A stretch of 28,630 nucleotides of DNA from Syntrophomonadaceae bacterium (GTDB lineage Bacteria > Bacillota > Dethiobacteria > DTU022), in the NCBI GenBank assembly GCA_003553895.1, contig PWFM01000013.1, forward strand, positions 1-28,630, read 5' to 3'. Each line of letters starts with the position of its first letter. Position 1 is the first letter of the stretch. This document shows, piece by piece, positions 1 to 7,332 of this stretch. A model generated the notes under the pieces. The model was not told where the DNA came from. It saw nothing but the letters and a program-made list of their open reading frames with translations, and did not search any database. Made by a program: the position numbers and the translations under genes.

Positions 1-1
1 A

Positions 2-469
2 CGCAAGACGCAAATAGTCTACTGTAAGGATGAAAGAAGGAACAAAGATTATCCGCGGCGTAAATTTGATTTTCTGGGGTTTACCTTTAGACCCCGGAAA
101 GTCAAAGGCAAAAATGGGCTATTTATCGGGTTTAATCCTGCAGTCAGCAACAAAGCAAAACGCAAAATGAATCAGCAGATAAGGAGCTGGGAGCTGCACT
201 TAAGAACCAACTGGAGCCTTGAAGACCTGGCTGCTTACTGCAATCCGGTAATAGGGGGTTGGTTTAACTATTACGGGAGCTACTACCATTCTGCATTAGA
301 TGATGTAGTAAGACAGATGGACTTGCGATTAGGCAAATGGGCAGAACGGAAATACAAAAGATTCAGGGGACATAGTGGTAGGGCAATTAAGTGGGTGCGT
401 GGCGTAAGAGGACGCGAACCGAAACTTTTTGCTCACTGGCAGCTATATCCGAGGACGGCTGGACTGTAA
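2..469 (+). CDS. Group II intron reverse transcriptase/maturase, C-terminal part
   Basis: The reading frame is open from the first bases of the window, so this is the C-terminal 155 residues of a longer protein. The visible part carries the group II intron maturase (X/thumb) region: an RRKFDFLGFTF segment, a GGWFNYYG segment around residues 83-90 of the fragment, and a basic tail with KWAERKYKRFRG ending in RTAGL. No HNH endonuclease domain follows, as in many bacterial intron proteins. The protein would assist splicing and reverse-transcribe the intron RNA for retrohoming. The stop codon abuts domain V, which is the normal arrangement when the ORF sits in domain IV. Nothing visible disrupts the frame. 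Confidence 0.88.
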   Translation, partial: RKTQIVYCKDERRNKDYPRRKFDFLGFTFRPRKVKGKNGLFIGFNPAVSNKAKRKMNQQIRSWELHLRTNWSLEDLAAYCNPVIGGWFNYYGSYYHSALDDVVRQMDLRLGKWAERKYKRFRGHSGRAIKWVRGVRGREPKLFAHWQLYPRTAGL

Positions 470-543
470 GAGCCGGATGAGGCGAGAGCCTCACGTCCGG
501 ATCTGTGAGAGCGCAGGGGTGAGATTCCCCTGCGCCACTCGAC
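470..543 (+). ncRNA. Group II intron domains V and VI
   Basis: Domain V (about 470-504) starts GAGCCGG, containing the catalytic AGC triad, and folds as a long hairpin capped by a GAGA tetraloop. Domain VI (about 505-543) has a perfect 9-bp stem, GCGCAGGGG at 511-519 with CCCCTGCGC at 527-535, followed by CACTCGAC at the splice end. The two domains supply the active site and the branch-point adenosine. The intact stems suggest the intron was recently functional. Confidence 0.85.
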
Positions 544-608
544 TTGTTGACAACTTTTTTATCCTTGGAAACCACTGGTTTTAACTTTTTGTTTTAGCGC
601 GCGGTGAC

Positions 609-662
609 GAGCAGGGTGTCAACAACCCCGTCCCCCTGACACGCGACACACCAACCCTGCTT
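609..662. repeat. REP-like compound hairpin
   Basis: An outer inverted repeat AGCAGGGT (610-617) / ACCCTGCT (654-661) encloses GTGTC (616-620), which can pair with either of two GACAC copies (638-642 or 645-649). The core, GTGTCA then about 15 nt rich in C then TGACAC (616-642), resembles repetitive extragenic palindromes associated with IS200-like/RAYT transposases in Firmicutes. That resemblance is from memory, not a search. There is no T tract on either strand, so a simple terminator is less likely. It lies between the intron end and the deacetylase gene, and a second small hairpin, CGGCA/TGCCG, is at 667-682. Confidence 0.45.
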
Positions 663-697
663 CCGTCGGCAGTTTTATGCCGGTTATGTAAAAGGGA

Positions 698-1621
698 TCA
701 GGTTTGTGGATCGGCCAGTAATAACTCGCGCAGGGAGCACGGTTCCAGGCCTCGCTCACGCAGGTCGCTGATAATTCGAGGCAGGGCCTCGATATCGGCT
801 TCGGTAAAATGGAGCAGCACAATGCTGCCGCCCCGGGCATTGTTCAGGACATGTTCGGTGATCCGGGCCGAGCTGTAAGTATCATTGCGCAGGGCATATA
901 CCAGTTCTACGTCCCACATAACCGGAAACATCCCCTTTTCAGCTACAATCGGCTGCAGGCGTTCCCGGTGGTAACCCTGGCCGGAAAAGAAACCGTCACC
1001 GTATGGCGGGCGGAAAAAGAGAGTATGGTAACTGCCGCCGATGGCTTTTTCAACTGCTTCCTGCCAACCGCTTAACTCCTGCCGGACCTGTTCTTCAGAA
1101 AGGTTGGTCAAAAAGGGATGGCTGTAGGTATGGTTCCCCAGCTCATGCCCTTCTTCTACAGCTCTTTGCCAGGTTTCCGGATAACTTTCGACGTTTTTTC
1201 CAGTCGGGAAAAGGGTGGCCCGGACCTGATGTTCTTTCAAGTAATCCAGGGTCCGGTTGTTTATGGCTTCCCTGCCGCCGTCATCGATTGTAATGGCCAC
1301 TTTGTTGGTTTCCCGGTCGCCGTGTTCAATAAGGGTCTCGGAGCGCATCATCTTATTTTCTTCGCGCAGCTGTTCGTTTTCTTCATAAAGCTCCTCGTAT
1401 TGTTCTTCAAGCCGGTTCTTTTCTTCTTCCACCCGGTCCAGTTTTTCTTCAAGCGATTGCAGGTTGTTTTGCAGAGCTTGCACTGCCGTATACTGGCCCA
1501 GGCTGAATATGCCGAGGGCAATTATTGCCGCTATTAAAAAAAGAAAAATTATGATGCGGAAGGCCGACTTTTTTTTGGGTTGTCTGCTTCGTCCGTCATA
1601 TCGATTATTCAAAGTTATCAC
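698..1621 (-). CDS. Membrane-anchored polysaccharide deacetylase (NodB domain)
   Basis: This 307-residue protein probably removes N-acetyl groups from cell-surface glycans such as peptidoglycan, acting outside the membrane. A basic N-terminus (RSRQPKKK) precedes one transmembrane helix at about 22-42. A Glu/Lys-rich coiled coil follows at about 44-95, then the NodB domain. Catalytic motifs are visible: TIDDGG (111-116) replaces the usual TFDDG and keeps both aspartates; NHTYSH (163-168) supplies the two metal histidines; RPPYGDG (204-210) is motif 3; and LLHF (269-272) replaces the usual LLH-D/T. The GTG start at 1621 gives the full N-terminus. An AAAGGA site is better spaced for TTG at 1612, so the start is uncertain. 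A TATAAT-like box lies upstream at 1660-1665. The gene is monocistronic, and its exact substrate cannot be read from sequence. Confidence 0.88.
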   Translation of the reverse strand: MITLNNRYDGRSRQPKKKSAFRIIIFLFLIAAIIALGIFSLGQYTAVQALQNNLQSLEEKLDRVEEEKNRLEEQYEELYEENEQLREENKMMRSETLIEHGDRETNKVAITIDDGGREAINNRTLDYLKEHQVRATLFPTGKNVESYPETWQRAVEEGHELGNHTYSHPFLTNLSEEQVRQELSGWQEAVEKAIGGSYHTLFFRPPYGDGFFSGQGYHRERLQPIVAEKGMFPVMWDVELVYALRNDTYSSARITEHVLNNARGGSIVLLHFTEADIEALPRIISDLRERGLEPCSLRELLLADPQT

Positions 1622-1747
1622 GATCCTTTACCGGGAAGGTATGTATTCCTATTTTCTTGATTATATGGTAACCTACAAAAAACGATTAAGCAACAAACTT
1701 TGAATTGTTCCGGGCCCTGCCTAAAAAATTTAAGGATGTGATCAACG

Positions 1748-2344
1748 ATGAAAACGCTGCTTGCCCTTGCTTCAAGTCCCCGCCGGAACGGAAACAGTGA
1801 GACCCTGTTGAAGGAATTTTGTCGCGGCGCCGAAGAAAAGGGCTGGAACGTGGAAGTGGTCCATATCAACAAACTGGATTTCCGCCCCTGCCAGGCCTGC
1901 GATGCCTGCGCAAAGGACGGCCGCTGTATTTTAAAAGATGACATGCAGGATATTTATCCCATGGTTACCAACTCCGATGCCCTGGTCATTGCCAGCCCGG
2001 TTACTTTCGGTTCACTGAACGCCCAGTTAAAGATGTTGATCGACCGGTTTCAGTGCTGGTGGCATGCCAAGTATAACCTGAATGCTCCTTTTGTCCCTGA
2101 TGAACCGAAGCGCCAGGGCTTTTTTATATGCGTCGGGGCCCTGAAACGCAAACGTTATTGCGAAAATGCCGTCGAGATTATCAAAGTTTTTTTCCATAAT
2201 ATAAACCACCAGTTTGCCGGCAGCCTGGCCTTCCGCGGTTACGACGAAAAAGGAGCAATCAAGGAAAACCCTGATGCTTTGAAAGAAGCCTATGAAGCGG
2301 GCAAGGAATTCGTAAGCAGGGTTGAGGCGATAGCAGGGGAGTAA
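1748..2344 (+). CDS. Iron-sulfur flavoprotein / NADPH-dependent FMN reductase-like
   Basis: This 198-residue flavodoxin-fold protein is probably an FMN- and 4Fe-4S-dependent electron-transfer protein of anaerobes, cytosolic. The N-terminus SSPRRNGNSETLL (9-21) is the FMN phosphate-binding loop. C48-x2-C51-x2-C54-x5-C60 is the compact cysteine motif typical of the Isf (iron-sulfur flavoprotein) family. It is followed by DDMQDIYP and ASPVTFGS, the usual flavin-contacting segments. ATG at 1748 has an AAGGA site about 12 nt upstream. The gene stands alone, divergent from the deacetylase and convergent with clpB, and ends at a hairpin terminator. Its electron donor and acceptor are unknown. Members of this family reduce quinones, CO2-pathway intermediates or oxidants. 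Confidence 0.85.
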   Translation: MKTLLALASSPRRNGNSETLLKEFCRGAEEKGWNVEVVHINKLDFRPCQACDACAKDGRCILKDDMQDIYPMVTNSDALVIASPVTFGSLNAQLKMLIDRFQCWWHAKYNLNAPFVPDEPKRQGFFICVGALKRKRYCENAVEIIKVFFHNINHQFAGSLAFRGYDEKGAIKENPDALKEAYEAGKEFVSRVEAIAGE

Positions 2345-2377
2345 GGTTGTTGAGAAGGATATGGGTTATTTAATAAA

Positions 2378-2410
2378 GGGGCTTCTTTCCTCCTTAAGGG
2401 AAGAAGCCCC
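2378..2410. terminator. Bidirectional hairpin between convergent genes
   Basis: GGGGCTTCTT (2378-2387) pairs perfectly with AAGAAGCCCC (2401-2410), and further pairs extend the stem inward. On the - strand the hairpin is followed by CTTTATTAAAT, so it best terminates the clpB operon. It also lies 33 nt past the flavoprotein stop on the + strand, where the T tract is poor. Confidence 0.7.
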
Positions 2411-2447
2411 CAAAAATGCTGATTAATATTCAAGCAGCTGAGAGGTT

Positions 2448-5087
2448 TTAGCTTTCAACTTCTTCGGTGTCTTTTTCCGTGCCGCCGGGTTTTGCCCTTT
2501 GTTCAAATTCGAGGGCATCTACGCTCCTGGTGATTTTAATCGGGTTTTCGGTGCTGACCTCACCGGCGATGATCCGGCGGGACAGCGGTGTTTCAACTTC
2601 GTTTTGGATCACCCGTTTCAGCGGCCTGGCGCCAAAGGCCGGGTCATAGCCCTTTTCAGACAGGTAAGATACTACCTCTTCTTCCCACTGCAGCTCCAGG
2701 CTGGTTGTATCCGCCAGGCGTTTGGCAAGCCTCTTGAGCAGCAGGTCGGCGATCTTGTGGACCTGGTCTTTTTCCAGGGCCCGAAAGACGATGGTTTCAT
2801 CAACCCGGTTAAGGAATTCCGGGCGGAAATGATTTCGCAGCAAACCTAAGACGGTACTGCGCATCTGCTCATAGTCGCCTCCCTGTTCATGGAAGGAGAG
2901 GATCTCCTGGCTGCCGGTATTGGAGGTCATGATCAGGATCGTATTCCTGAAATCAATAGTTCTGCCTTTACCGTCGGTCAGGCGCCCGTCATCGAGTATC
3001 TGCAGCATGGCATTAAATACATCGTTATGGGCTTTTTCTATTTCGTCGAAAAGGATCACACTGTAGGGTTTGCGCCTCACAGCTTCGGTTAGCTGACCGC
3101 CTTCCTCGTAGCCTACGTATCCAGGCGGCGCGCCGATCAGGCGGGCCACAGTGTGTTTCTCCATGTATTCAGACATGTCGAGTCGGATCATGTTGCGTTC
3201 ATCGTCGAACAGCGCTTCGGCCAGGGCCCGGGCCAGCTCTGTTTTCCCCACCCCGGTGGGTCCCAGGAAGATGAAGCTGCCCACGGGGCGGTTGGGATCT
3301 TTGATTCCGCTGCGGGCCCTTAATACAGCGTCTGATACGGCCCGCACTGCTTCATCCTGGCCGACTACCCGCTCGTGGAGAATATCCTCCAGGCGGATCA
3401 GCTTGTCACGTTCCCCTTCGAGCAGCCGGCTGACCGGGATCCCGGTCCAGCGGTTGACTACCTGGGCTATTTCTGTTTCGCTTACCTCTTCGTTCAAGAG
3501 CATATTCTCTTTCTGCTTCCTGGCCAGGTGGTCTTCTTCTGATTGCAGGCGCCTTTCCAGTTCGTTCAGGCGGCCATATTTTAGTTCTGCGGCCCGGTTC
3601 AGGTCGTATTCCCTTTCTGCTTTTTCAATTTCGGTGCGCACTTCATCGATTTCGCGCTTCAAAGATCGCACCCTTGAAATGGACTGCTTTTCAGTCTGCC
3701 ACTGCGCTTTCATGGCGTCGGCCTGGCTGCGCAGTTCAGCCAGCTCTTCACGCAGTTTCTCCAGCCGCTCCCGGGAAGCCGGGTCTTTTTCCTTGCCCAG
3801 GGCTGCTTCTTCGATTTCAAGCTGCATTACCCGGCGGGTAATTTCGTCCAGGGCGGCCGGCATACTGTCGATCTGGGTGCGCAGGTGGGCCGCCGCTTCG
3901 TCCATGAGATCGATCGCCTTGTCGGGCAGGAAGCGGTCGCTGATATAGCGGTCGGATAAAACTGCGGCCGCCACCAGGGCGCTGTCCTGGATGCGTACCC
4001 CGTGATGCACTTCGTAACGTTCCTTTAAACCGCGCAGGATGGAAACAGTGTCCTCGACGGAGGGCTGATTGATCTGGACCTGCTGGAAGCGGCGTTCTAA
4101 GGCGGCATCCTTTTCGATATGCTTGCGGTACTCGCCGACTGTAGTGGCTCCTATACACTGCAGTTCTCCCCGGGCCAGCATGGGTTTGAGCAGGTTGCTG
4201 GCGTCCATGCCGCCTTCTGCGGCGCCGGCCCCGACCACGGTGTGCAGCTCGTCGATAAAGAGGATGATTTTGCCTTCCGCTTCCTGCACTTCTTTAAGAA
4301 CTGCTTTTAGCCTTTCTTCAAACTCGCCTCGGTATTTGGCCCCGGATACCAGGGCTCCCATATCGAGGGAGATTACCTTCTTTTCCTTTAACCCTTCCGG
4401 CACATCACCGGCGATAATTCGCCTGGCCAGCCCTTCGGCAATGGCCGTTTTACCGACACCGGGATCGCCGATCAGAACCGGGTTGTTTTTGGTCCGCCTG
4501 GAGAGGATTTCCATTACCCGGCGAATTTCGTCGTCCCGGCCGATGACCGGATCAAGCTTTCCTTTGGAAGCCAGGTCGGTCAGGTCCCGGCCGTAACGAA
4601 GCAATGCCTCGTAGGTTTCTTCGGGGCTTTCACTGGTAACCCGCTGCGCTCCGCGTACTGTTTTAAGAGAGTTGAGCAGCCGGTTACGGTCCAGGTTAAA
4701 CTGGCTTAAAAGGCTTTTCAGGTCTTCATCGCCTTCTTCGGTCAGAGCCAGGAGCAGGTGTTCAACACTGACGTAGTCGTCTTTGAGCTGCTTGGCTTCT
4801 TGTTCGGCTTTGGACAAAACGCGGGCCAGGGAGGAGCTCATCTGCAAAGTTCCCTCATAACCGTGTACTTTTGGGATTTTTTCCAGCAGCTTCTCCAGGC
4901 CCTGTTTCAGGGCGGCCGGGTCGATCCCGGCGTGTTCTAAAAACCTGCCGGTAATGCCTTCTTCCTGGTCCAGCAGGGCAGAAAGCAGGTGTTTGGGCCC
5001 TACAACTTGATGCCCCCGGTTAACGGCCACTTCCTGGGCGCTGGCCAGCGCTTCCCTTGATTTGTTGGTAAAACGTTCTAATTCCAT
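2448..5087 (-). CDS. clpB: ClpB protein disaggregase
   Basis: ClpB is a hexameric AAA+ unfoldase that pulls polypeptides out of aggregates together with DnaK/DnaJ/GrpE in the cytosol. At 879 residues it has the full family length. The Clp N-domain repeats span about 1-145. The first nucleotide-binding domain has Walker A GDPGVGKT at 207-214. The coiled-coil M-domain lies around 405-530. The second nucleotide-binding domain has Walker A GPTGVGKT at 609-616, with the GYVGYEEGG pore segment and an intact ClpB-type C-terminus. No ClpP-binding IGF loop was noticed, as expected for ClpB. The ATG has AGGTGA 7 nt upstream and sits 2 nt after the CbpM-like stop, so it is translated as the last gene of the chaperone operon. 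Confidence 0.97.
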   Translation of the reverse strand: MELERFTNKSREALASAQEVAVNRGHQVVGPKHLLSALLDQEEGITGRFLEHAGIDPAALKQGLEKLLEKIPKVHGYEGTLQMSSSLARVLSKAEQEAKQLKDDYVSVEHLLLALTEEGDEDLKSLLSQFNLDRNRLLNSLKTVRGAQRVTSESPEETYEALLRYGRDLTDLASKGKLDPVIGRDDEIRRVMEILSRRTKNNPVLIGDPGVGKTAIAEGLARRIIAGDVPEGLKEKKVISLDMGALVSGAKYRGEFEERLKAVLKEVQEAEGKIILFIDELHTVVGAGAAEGGMDASNLLKPMLARGELQCIGATTVGEYRKHIEKDAALERRFQQVQINQPSVEDTVSILRGLKERYEVHHGVRIQDSALVAAAVLSDRYISDRFLPDKAIDLMDEAAAHLRTQIDSMPAALDEITRRVMQLEIEEAALGKEKDPASRERLEKLREELAELRSQADAMKAQWQTEKQSISRVRSLKREIDEVRTEIEKAEREYDLNRAAELKYGRLNELERRLQSEEDHLARKQKENMLLNEEVSETEIAQVVNRWTGIPVSRLLEGERDKLIRLEDILHERVVGQDEAVRAVSDAVLRARSGIKDPNRPVGSFIFLGPTGVGKTELARALAEALFDDERNMIRLDMSEYMEKHTVARLIGAPPGYVGYEEGGQLTEAVRRKPYSVILFDEIEKAHNDVFNAMLQILDDGRLTDGKGRTIDFRNTILIMTSNTGSQEILSFHEQGGDYEQMRSTVLGLLRNHFRPEFLNRVDETIVFRALEKDQVHKIADLLLKRLAKRLADTTSLELQWEEEVVSYLSEKGYDPAFGARPLKRVIQNEVETPLSRRIIAGEVSTENPIKITRSVDALEFEQRAKPGGTEKDTEEVES

Positions 5088-5089
5088 AT

Positions 5090-5377
5090 TTAATCACCTA
5101 CTTTTTTTCGCAGGCTTTCAATTTCGTCCTGCATTTGCTCTATTTTATCCAGTAAATCCACTATTATGGTAGCGCCGACGGTATTTACTCCAATATTTCT
5201 TTTCAAGCGGAGTATCTTTTTCAGCCGGCGCAGGTCTTCGTAGTGAATGGTTTCTTTATCAATGTCAATAATCCCCATATCCTTGTATAGTTCCAGGATT
5301 TCGGGATGATATTCCATCTTGAATTCAGTAATTTTTTCTCCGGCCTCGGTATGGCAGTGGATGCGAACGAGTTTCAT
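5090..5377 (-). CDS. cbpM: CbpM-like chaperone modulator (MerR_2 type)
   Basis: This 95-residue helical protein resembles CbpM, which binds the J-domain of CbpA and limits its co-chaperone activity. The region from MGIIDID through DLRRLKKILRLKRNIGV and the C-terminal coiled coil (KIEQMQDEIESLRKKV) line up with the E. coli CbpM pattern of a beta-hairpin, an R-L helix and a coiled coil. A short 5' extension starting from GTG at 5386 is possible. I prefer ATG at 5377 because GGGGAG lies about 9 nt upstream. The gene follows the DnaJ-like gene almost without a gap and precedes clpB, matching the cbpA-cbpM pairing. MerR-type DNA binding is less likely, since the basic N-terminal winged helix is incomplete. 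Confidence 0.75.
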   Translation of the reverse strand: MKLVRIHCHTEAGEKITEFKMEYHPEILELYKDMGIIDIDKETIHYEDLRRLKKILRLKRNIGVNTVGATIIVDLLDKIEQMQDEIESLRKKVGD

Positions 5378-5382
5378 GCCGA

Positions 5383-6444
5383 TCACTCCCCGCCTTTCCG
5401 CAGCTCATGAAGCTGCCTGTAGAGATTTTTCTCTTCTTCGCTCATGTCGGAAGGGGTGTCGATTACCAGCCGGATATACTGGTCCCCGCGTCCCCCGCCT
5501 TTTTTGGGAAAGCCCTTGTTGCGCAGGCGCAGCTTTCTGCCGCTGCGGCTGTTCGGGGGGATAGTCAGGTTAACTTCGCCTTCCAGGGTTTTGACCGGTA
5601 TTTTATCTCCGAAAACAGCCTGGTCGGGGCGGATAATTGCTTCTGATTCGATATCCTCACCTTTCAGCTTGAATACCGGGTGCGGGCGCAGGCGGACCTT
5701 CAGGTAGAGGTCCCCTTTTTGGCCCTGGCCGAGGCCTGCCCCGCCCTGGCCTTTTAAGCGGATGCGGCTTCCTTCCTTGACTCCGGCCGGCACACGCACC
5801 TCCAGGGTTTTTTCCTCGGGAGTGGCGCCGGTTCCACCGCACTGAGCGCAGAAACCCTGGCCTGCGGTCCCGGTCCCGCCGCAGTTGGCGCAGACGGCGC
5901 TTCCGCTGACCCGGATTGACCTGGTAACACCCTGGAAAGCTTCTTCAAGGGAAAGTTCGATTTCACTTTCCACATCTTCGCCGCGGACCTGGCCGCGCTG
6001 TCTGGAACCCTGACCGGTAAACCCGGACCGGCCTCCCCTGCCGCCACCGCCGGCAGCTGCGCCTTCACCGAAGAACATCCTGAAAAAGTCGCTGAACCCG
6101 CCTTCGAAAATATCTTCAAAACCGCCACCGCTGAAATCACCGGAGGAGTAGAAACGCACCCCACCCATATCGGGGCGGCCTTGCTGGAAACCGGAAAAGT
6201 CCTGTCCCTGCTTCCAATTGCTGCCCAGCTGATCGTATTGTTTCCTTTTCTCCGGGTCTTTCAAGACCTCGTAGGCTTCGTTGATCTTTTTAAATTGCTC
6301 CTCGGCTTTTTCCTTTTCGCCGGGCGGATGCAGGTCCGGGTGCCACTTGCGGGCCAGTTTCCGGTAGGCGCTCTTTATTTCTTTTTCCGAGGCGTTGCGA
6401 TCAACGCCCAGGATTTCATAGTAATCTTGAAATTTAACGGTCAT
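5383..6444 (-). CDS. DnaJ/CbpA-like J-domain co-chaperone with half zinc finger
   Basis: This protein stimulates DnaK ATPase and delivers substrates. Domains in order (353 aa): J-domain at about 6-70 with HPD at 35-37; a Gly/Phe-rich linker at about 75-150; a short zinc-finger-like segment with only two CxxCGGTG repeats (C185, C188, C199, C202); then the beta-rich C-terminal substrate domains. Canonical DnaJ carries four CxxCxGxG repeats and CbpA none, so this is an intermediate form. ATG at 6444 is chosen over 6450 because GGAGG lies 7 nt upstream of it. Its neighbours are grpE and dnaK upstream and a CbpM-like gene downstream, which favours a CbpA-type role. No canonical four-repeat dnaJ is in the window. 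Confidence 0.9.
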   Translation of the reverse strand: MTVKFQDYYEILGVDRNASEKEIKSAYRKLARKWHPDLHPPGEKEKAEEQFKKINEAYEVLKDPEKRKQYDQLGSNWKQGQDFSGFQQGRPDMGGVRFYSSGDFSGGGFEDIFEGGFSDFFRMFFGEGAAAGGGGRGGRSGFTGQGSRQRGQVRGEDVESEIELSLEEAFQGVTRSIRVSGSAVCANCGGTGTAGQGFCAQCGGTGATPEEKTLEVRVPAGVKEGSRIRLKGQGGAGLGQGQKGDLYLKVRLRPHPVFKLKGEDIESEAIIRPDQAVFGDKIPVKTLEGEVNLTIPPNSRSGRKLRLRNKGFPKKGGGRGDQYIRLVIDTPSDMSEEEKNLYRQLHELRKGGE

Positions 6445-6565
6445 ACCCATTCCTCCAACTGCGACAAATTGTCGCCCGGGGCTGCAGCAATTACCGGCGA
6501 GTTCCCACCTGGGACCGGTTTAATATCCCGCTCCGCCGGGGGTTGCCCCGGGCGTTTGCCTCAAC

Positions 6566-7216
6566 CTATTTGTTATTATCGTTGTCTTTTTCTTGATCAG
6601 ATCCCGGATCTTGTTTGTTTTTACCATCATCCGGGTTGCGGGCTACCATAACTCTTGCCGGTTTGAGCAATATGTCGCCGAACTTGTAACCGGGGCTGAT
6701 TTCTTCGCAAACGCAGCCCTCATCATACTGCCCGGTTTCCAGGTAGCCGATGCCTTCCTGCTCTTCGGGATCAAAGGGACGACCCAGGCATTCAACCGGC
6801 CTGACGCCGTGTTTATAGAGCAAATCATTGAACTGCCGCGACATGATTTCGATTCCTTCCGCTGCGGCGGGATCTTTGACCTGTTGTTTGGCCTGGTCAA
6901 AGTAGTCCAGAAAGGTGAGCAGATCCCTTAGTATATCTTTCTTGGCATATATCCGCTGCGCTTCTAATTCGCGCTCCATTCTCTTGCGGTAATTATCAAA
7001 ATCAGCCCGGGTGCGCAGATGGCGCTGCTTTTCTTCTTCCAGTTCCCTGCGCAGGGTTTCAAGTTCATCTTCCCGCTGATCTATATCATCAAGCCCATCG
7101 TCTAAATGGGTCTGTTGTTCCTGATCGTTATAGTCATTATGTTCGCTGTTGTTCATATCTTCTGTTTCTTCCTGGTTTTCGCGGTTATAGTTCCGGTTCT
7201 GCCAGTACTTTTTCAT
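6566..7216 (-). CDS. grpE: GrpE nucleotide exchange factor
   Basis: GrpE dimerises through a long N-terminal coiled coil and releases ADP from DnaK. A charged, Asn-rich head is followed by the coiled coil (about 45-105, QREDELETLRRELEEEKQRH) and then the exchange-factor beta domain. The latter contains GVRPVECLGRPFDPEEQEG and ISPGYKFGDILLKPARVMVA, which is the family signature. The ATG at 7216 is preceded by GGAGG with 9-nt spacing and gives 216 residues; the longer in-frame form from 7303 lacks such a site. The C-terminal tail is rich in Lys, Asp and Asn. It sits 116 bp after dnaK and 121 bp before the DnaJ-like gene on the same strand. Confidence 0.96.
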   Translation of the reverse strand: MKKYWQNRNYNRENQEETEDMNNSEHNDYNDQEQQTHLDDGLDDIDQREDELETLRRELEEEKQRHLRTRADFDNYRKRMERELEAQRIYAKKDILRDLLTFLDYFDQAKQQVKDPAAAEGIEIMSRQFNDLLYKHGVRPVECLGRPFDPEEQEGIGYLETGQYDEGCVCEEISPGYKFGDILLKPARVMVARNPDDGKNKQDPGSDQEKDNDNNK

Positions 7217-7332
7217 GTTCTCATACCTCCAAACTTCAATCCGGCCGGGAAAGGGTTTTCCTGGCGAAAGGTTAATTTCGACGGGAAAACCGCTTTCCGC
7301 CAACCGGACCTGGTACCGTTAGAGGTTAACGG

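Larger units (their letters stand above)
1..543 (+). mobile_element. Group II intron, 3' portion
   Basis: The window opens inside a group II intron: the C-terminal part of its reverse transcriptase/maturase is followed directly by RNA domains V and VI. The 3' boundary is placed near 543 because the sequence after domain VI reads CACTCGAC and group II introns end in a purine-pyrimidine (here AC) just after domain VI. The 5' half, including domains I-IV and the RT core, lies outside the window, so intron class and 5' exon cannot be determined. The interrupted target appears to be non-coding, since no ORF resumes after 543. Confidence 0.85.

Noticed and set aside
3151..3948. 265-residue + strand frame inside clpB
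   Set aside because: It is antisense to a full-length, motif-complete clpB, is rich in Ser and Arg, and has no recognisable domain.
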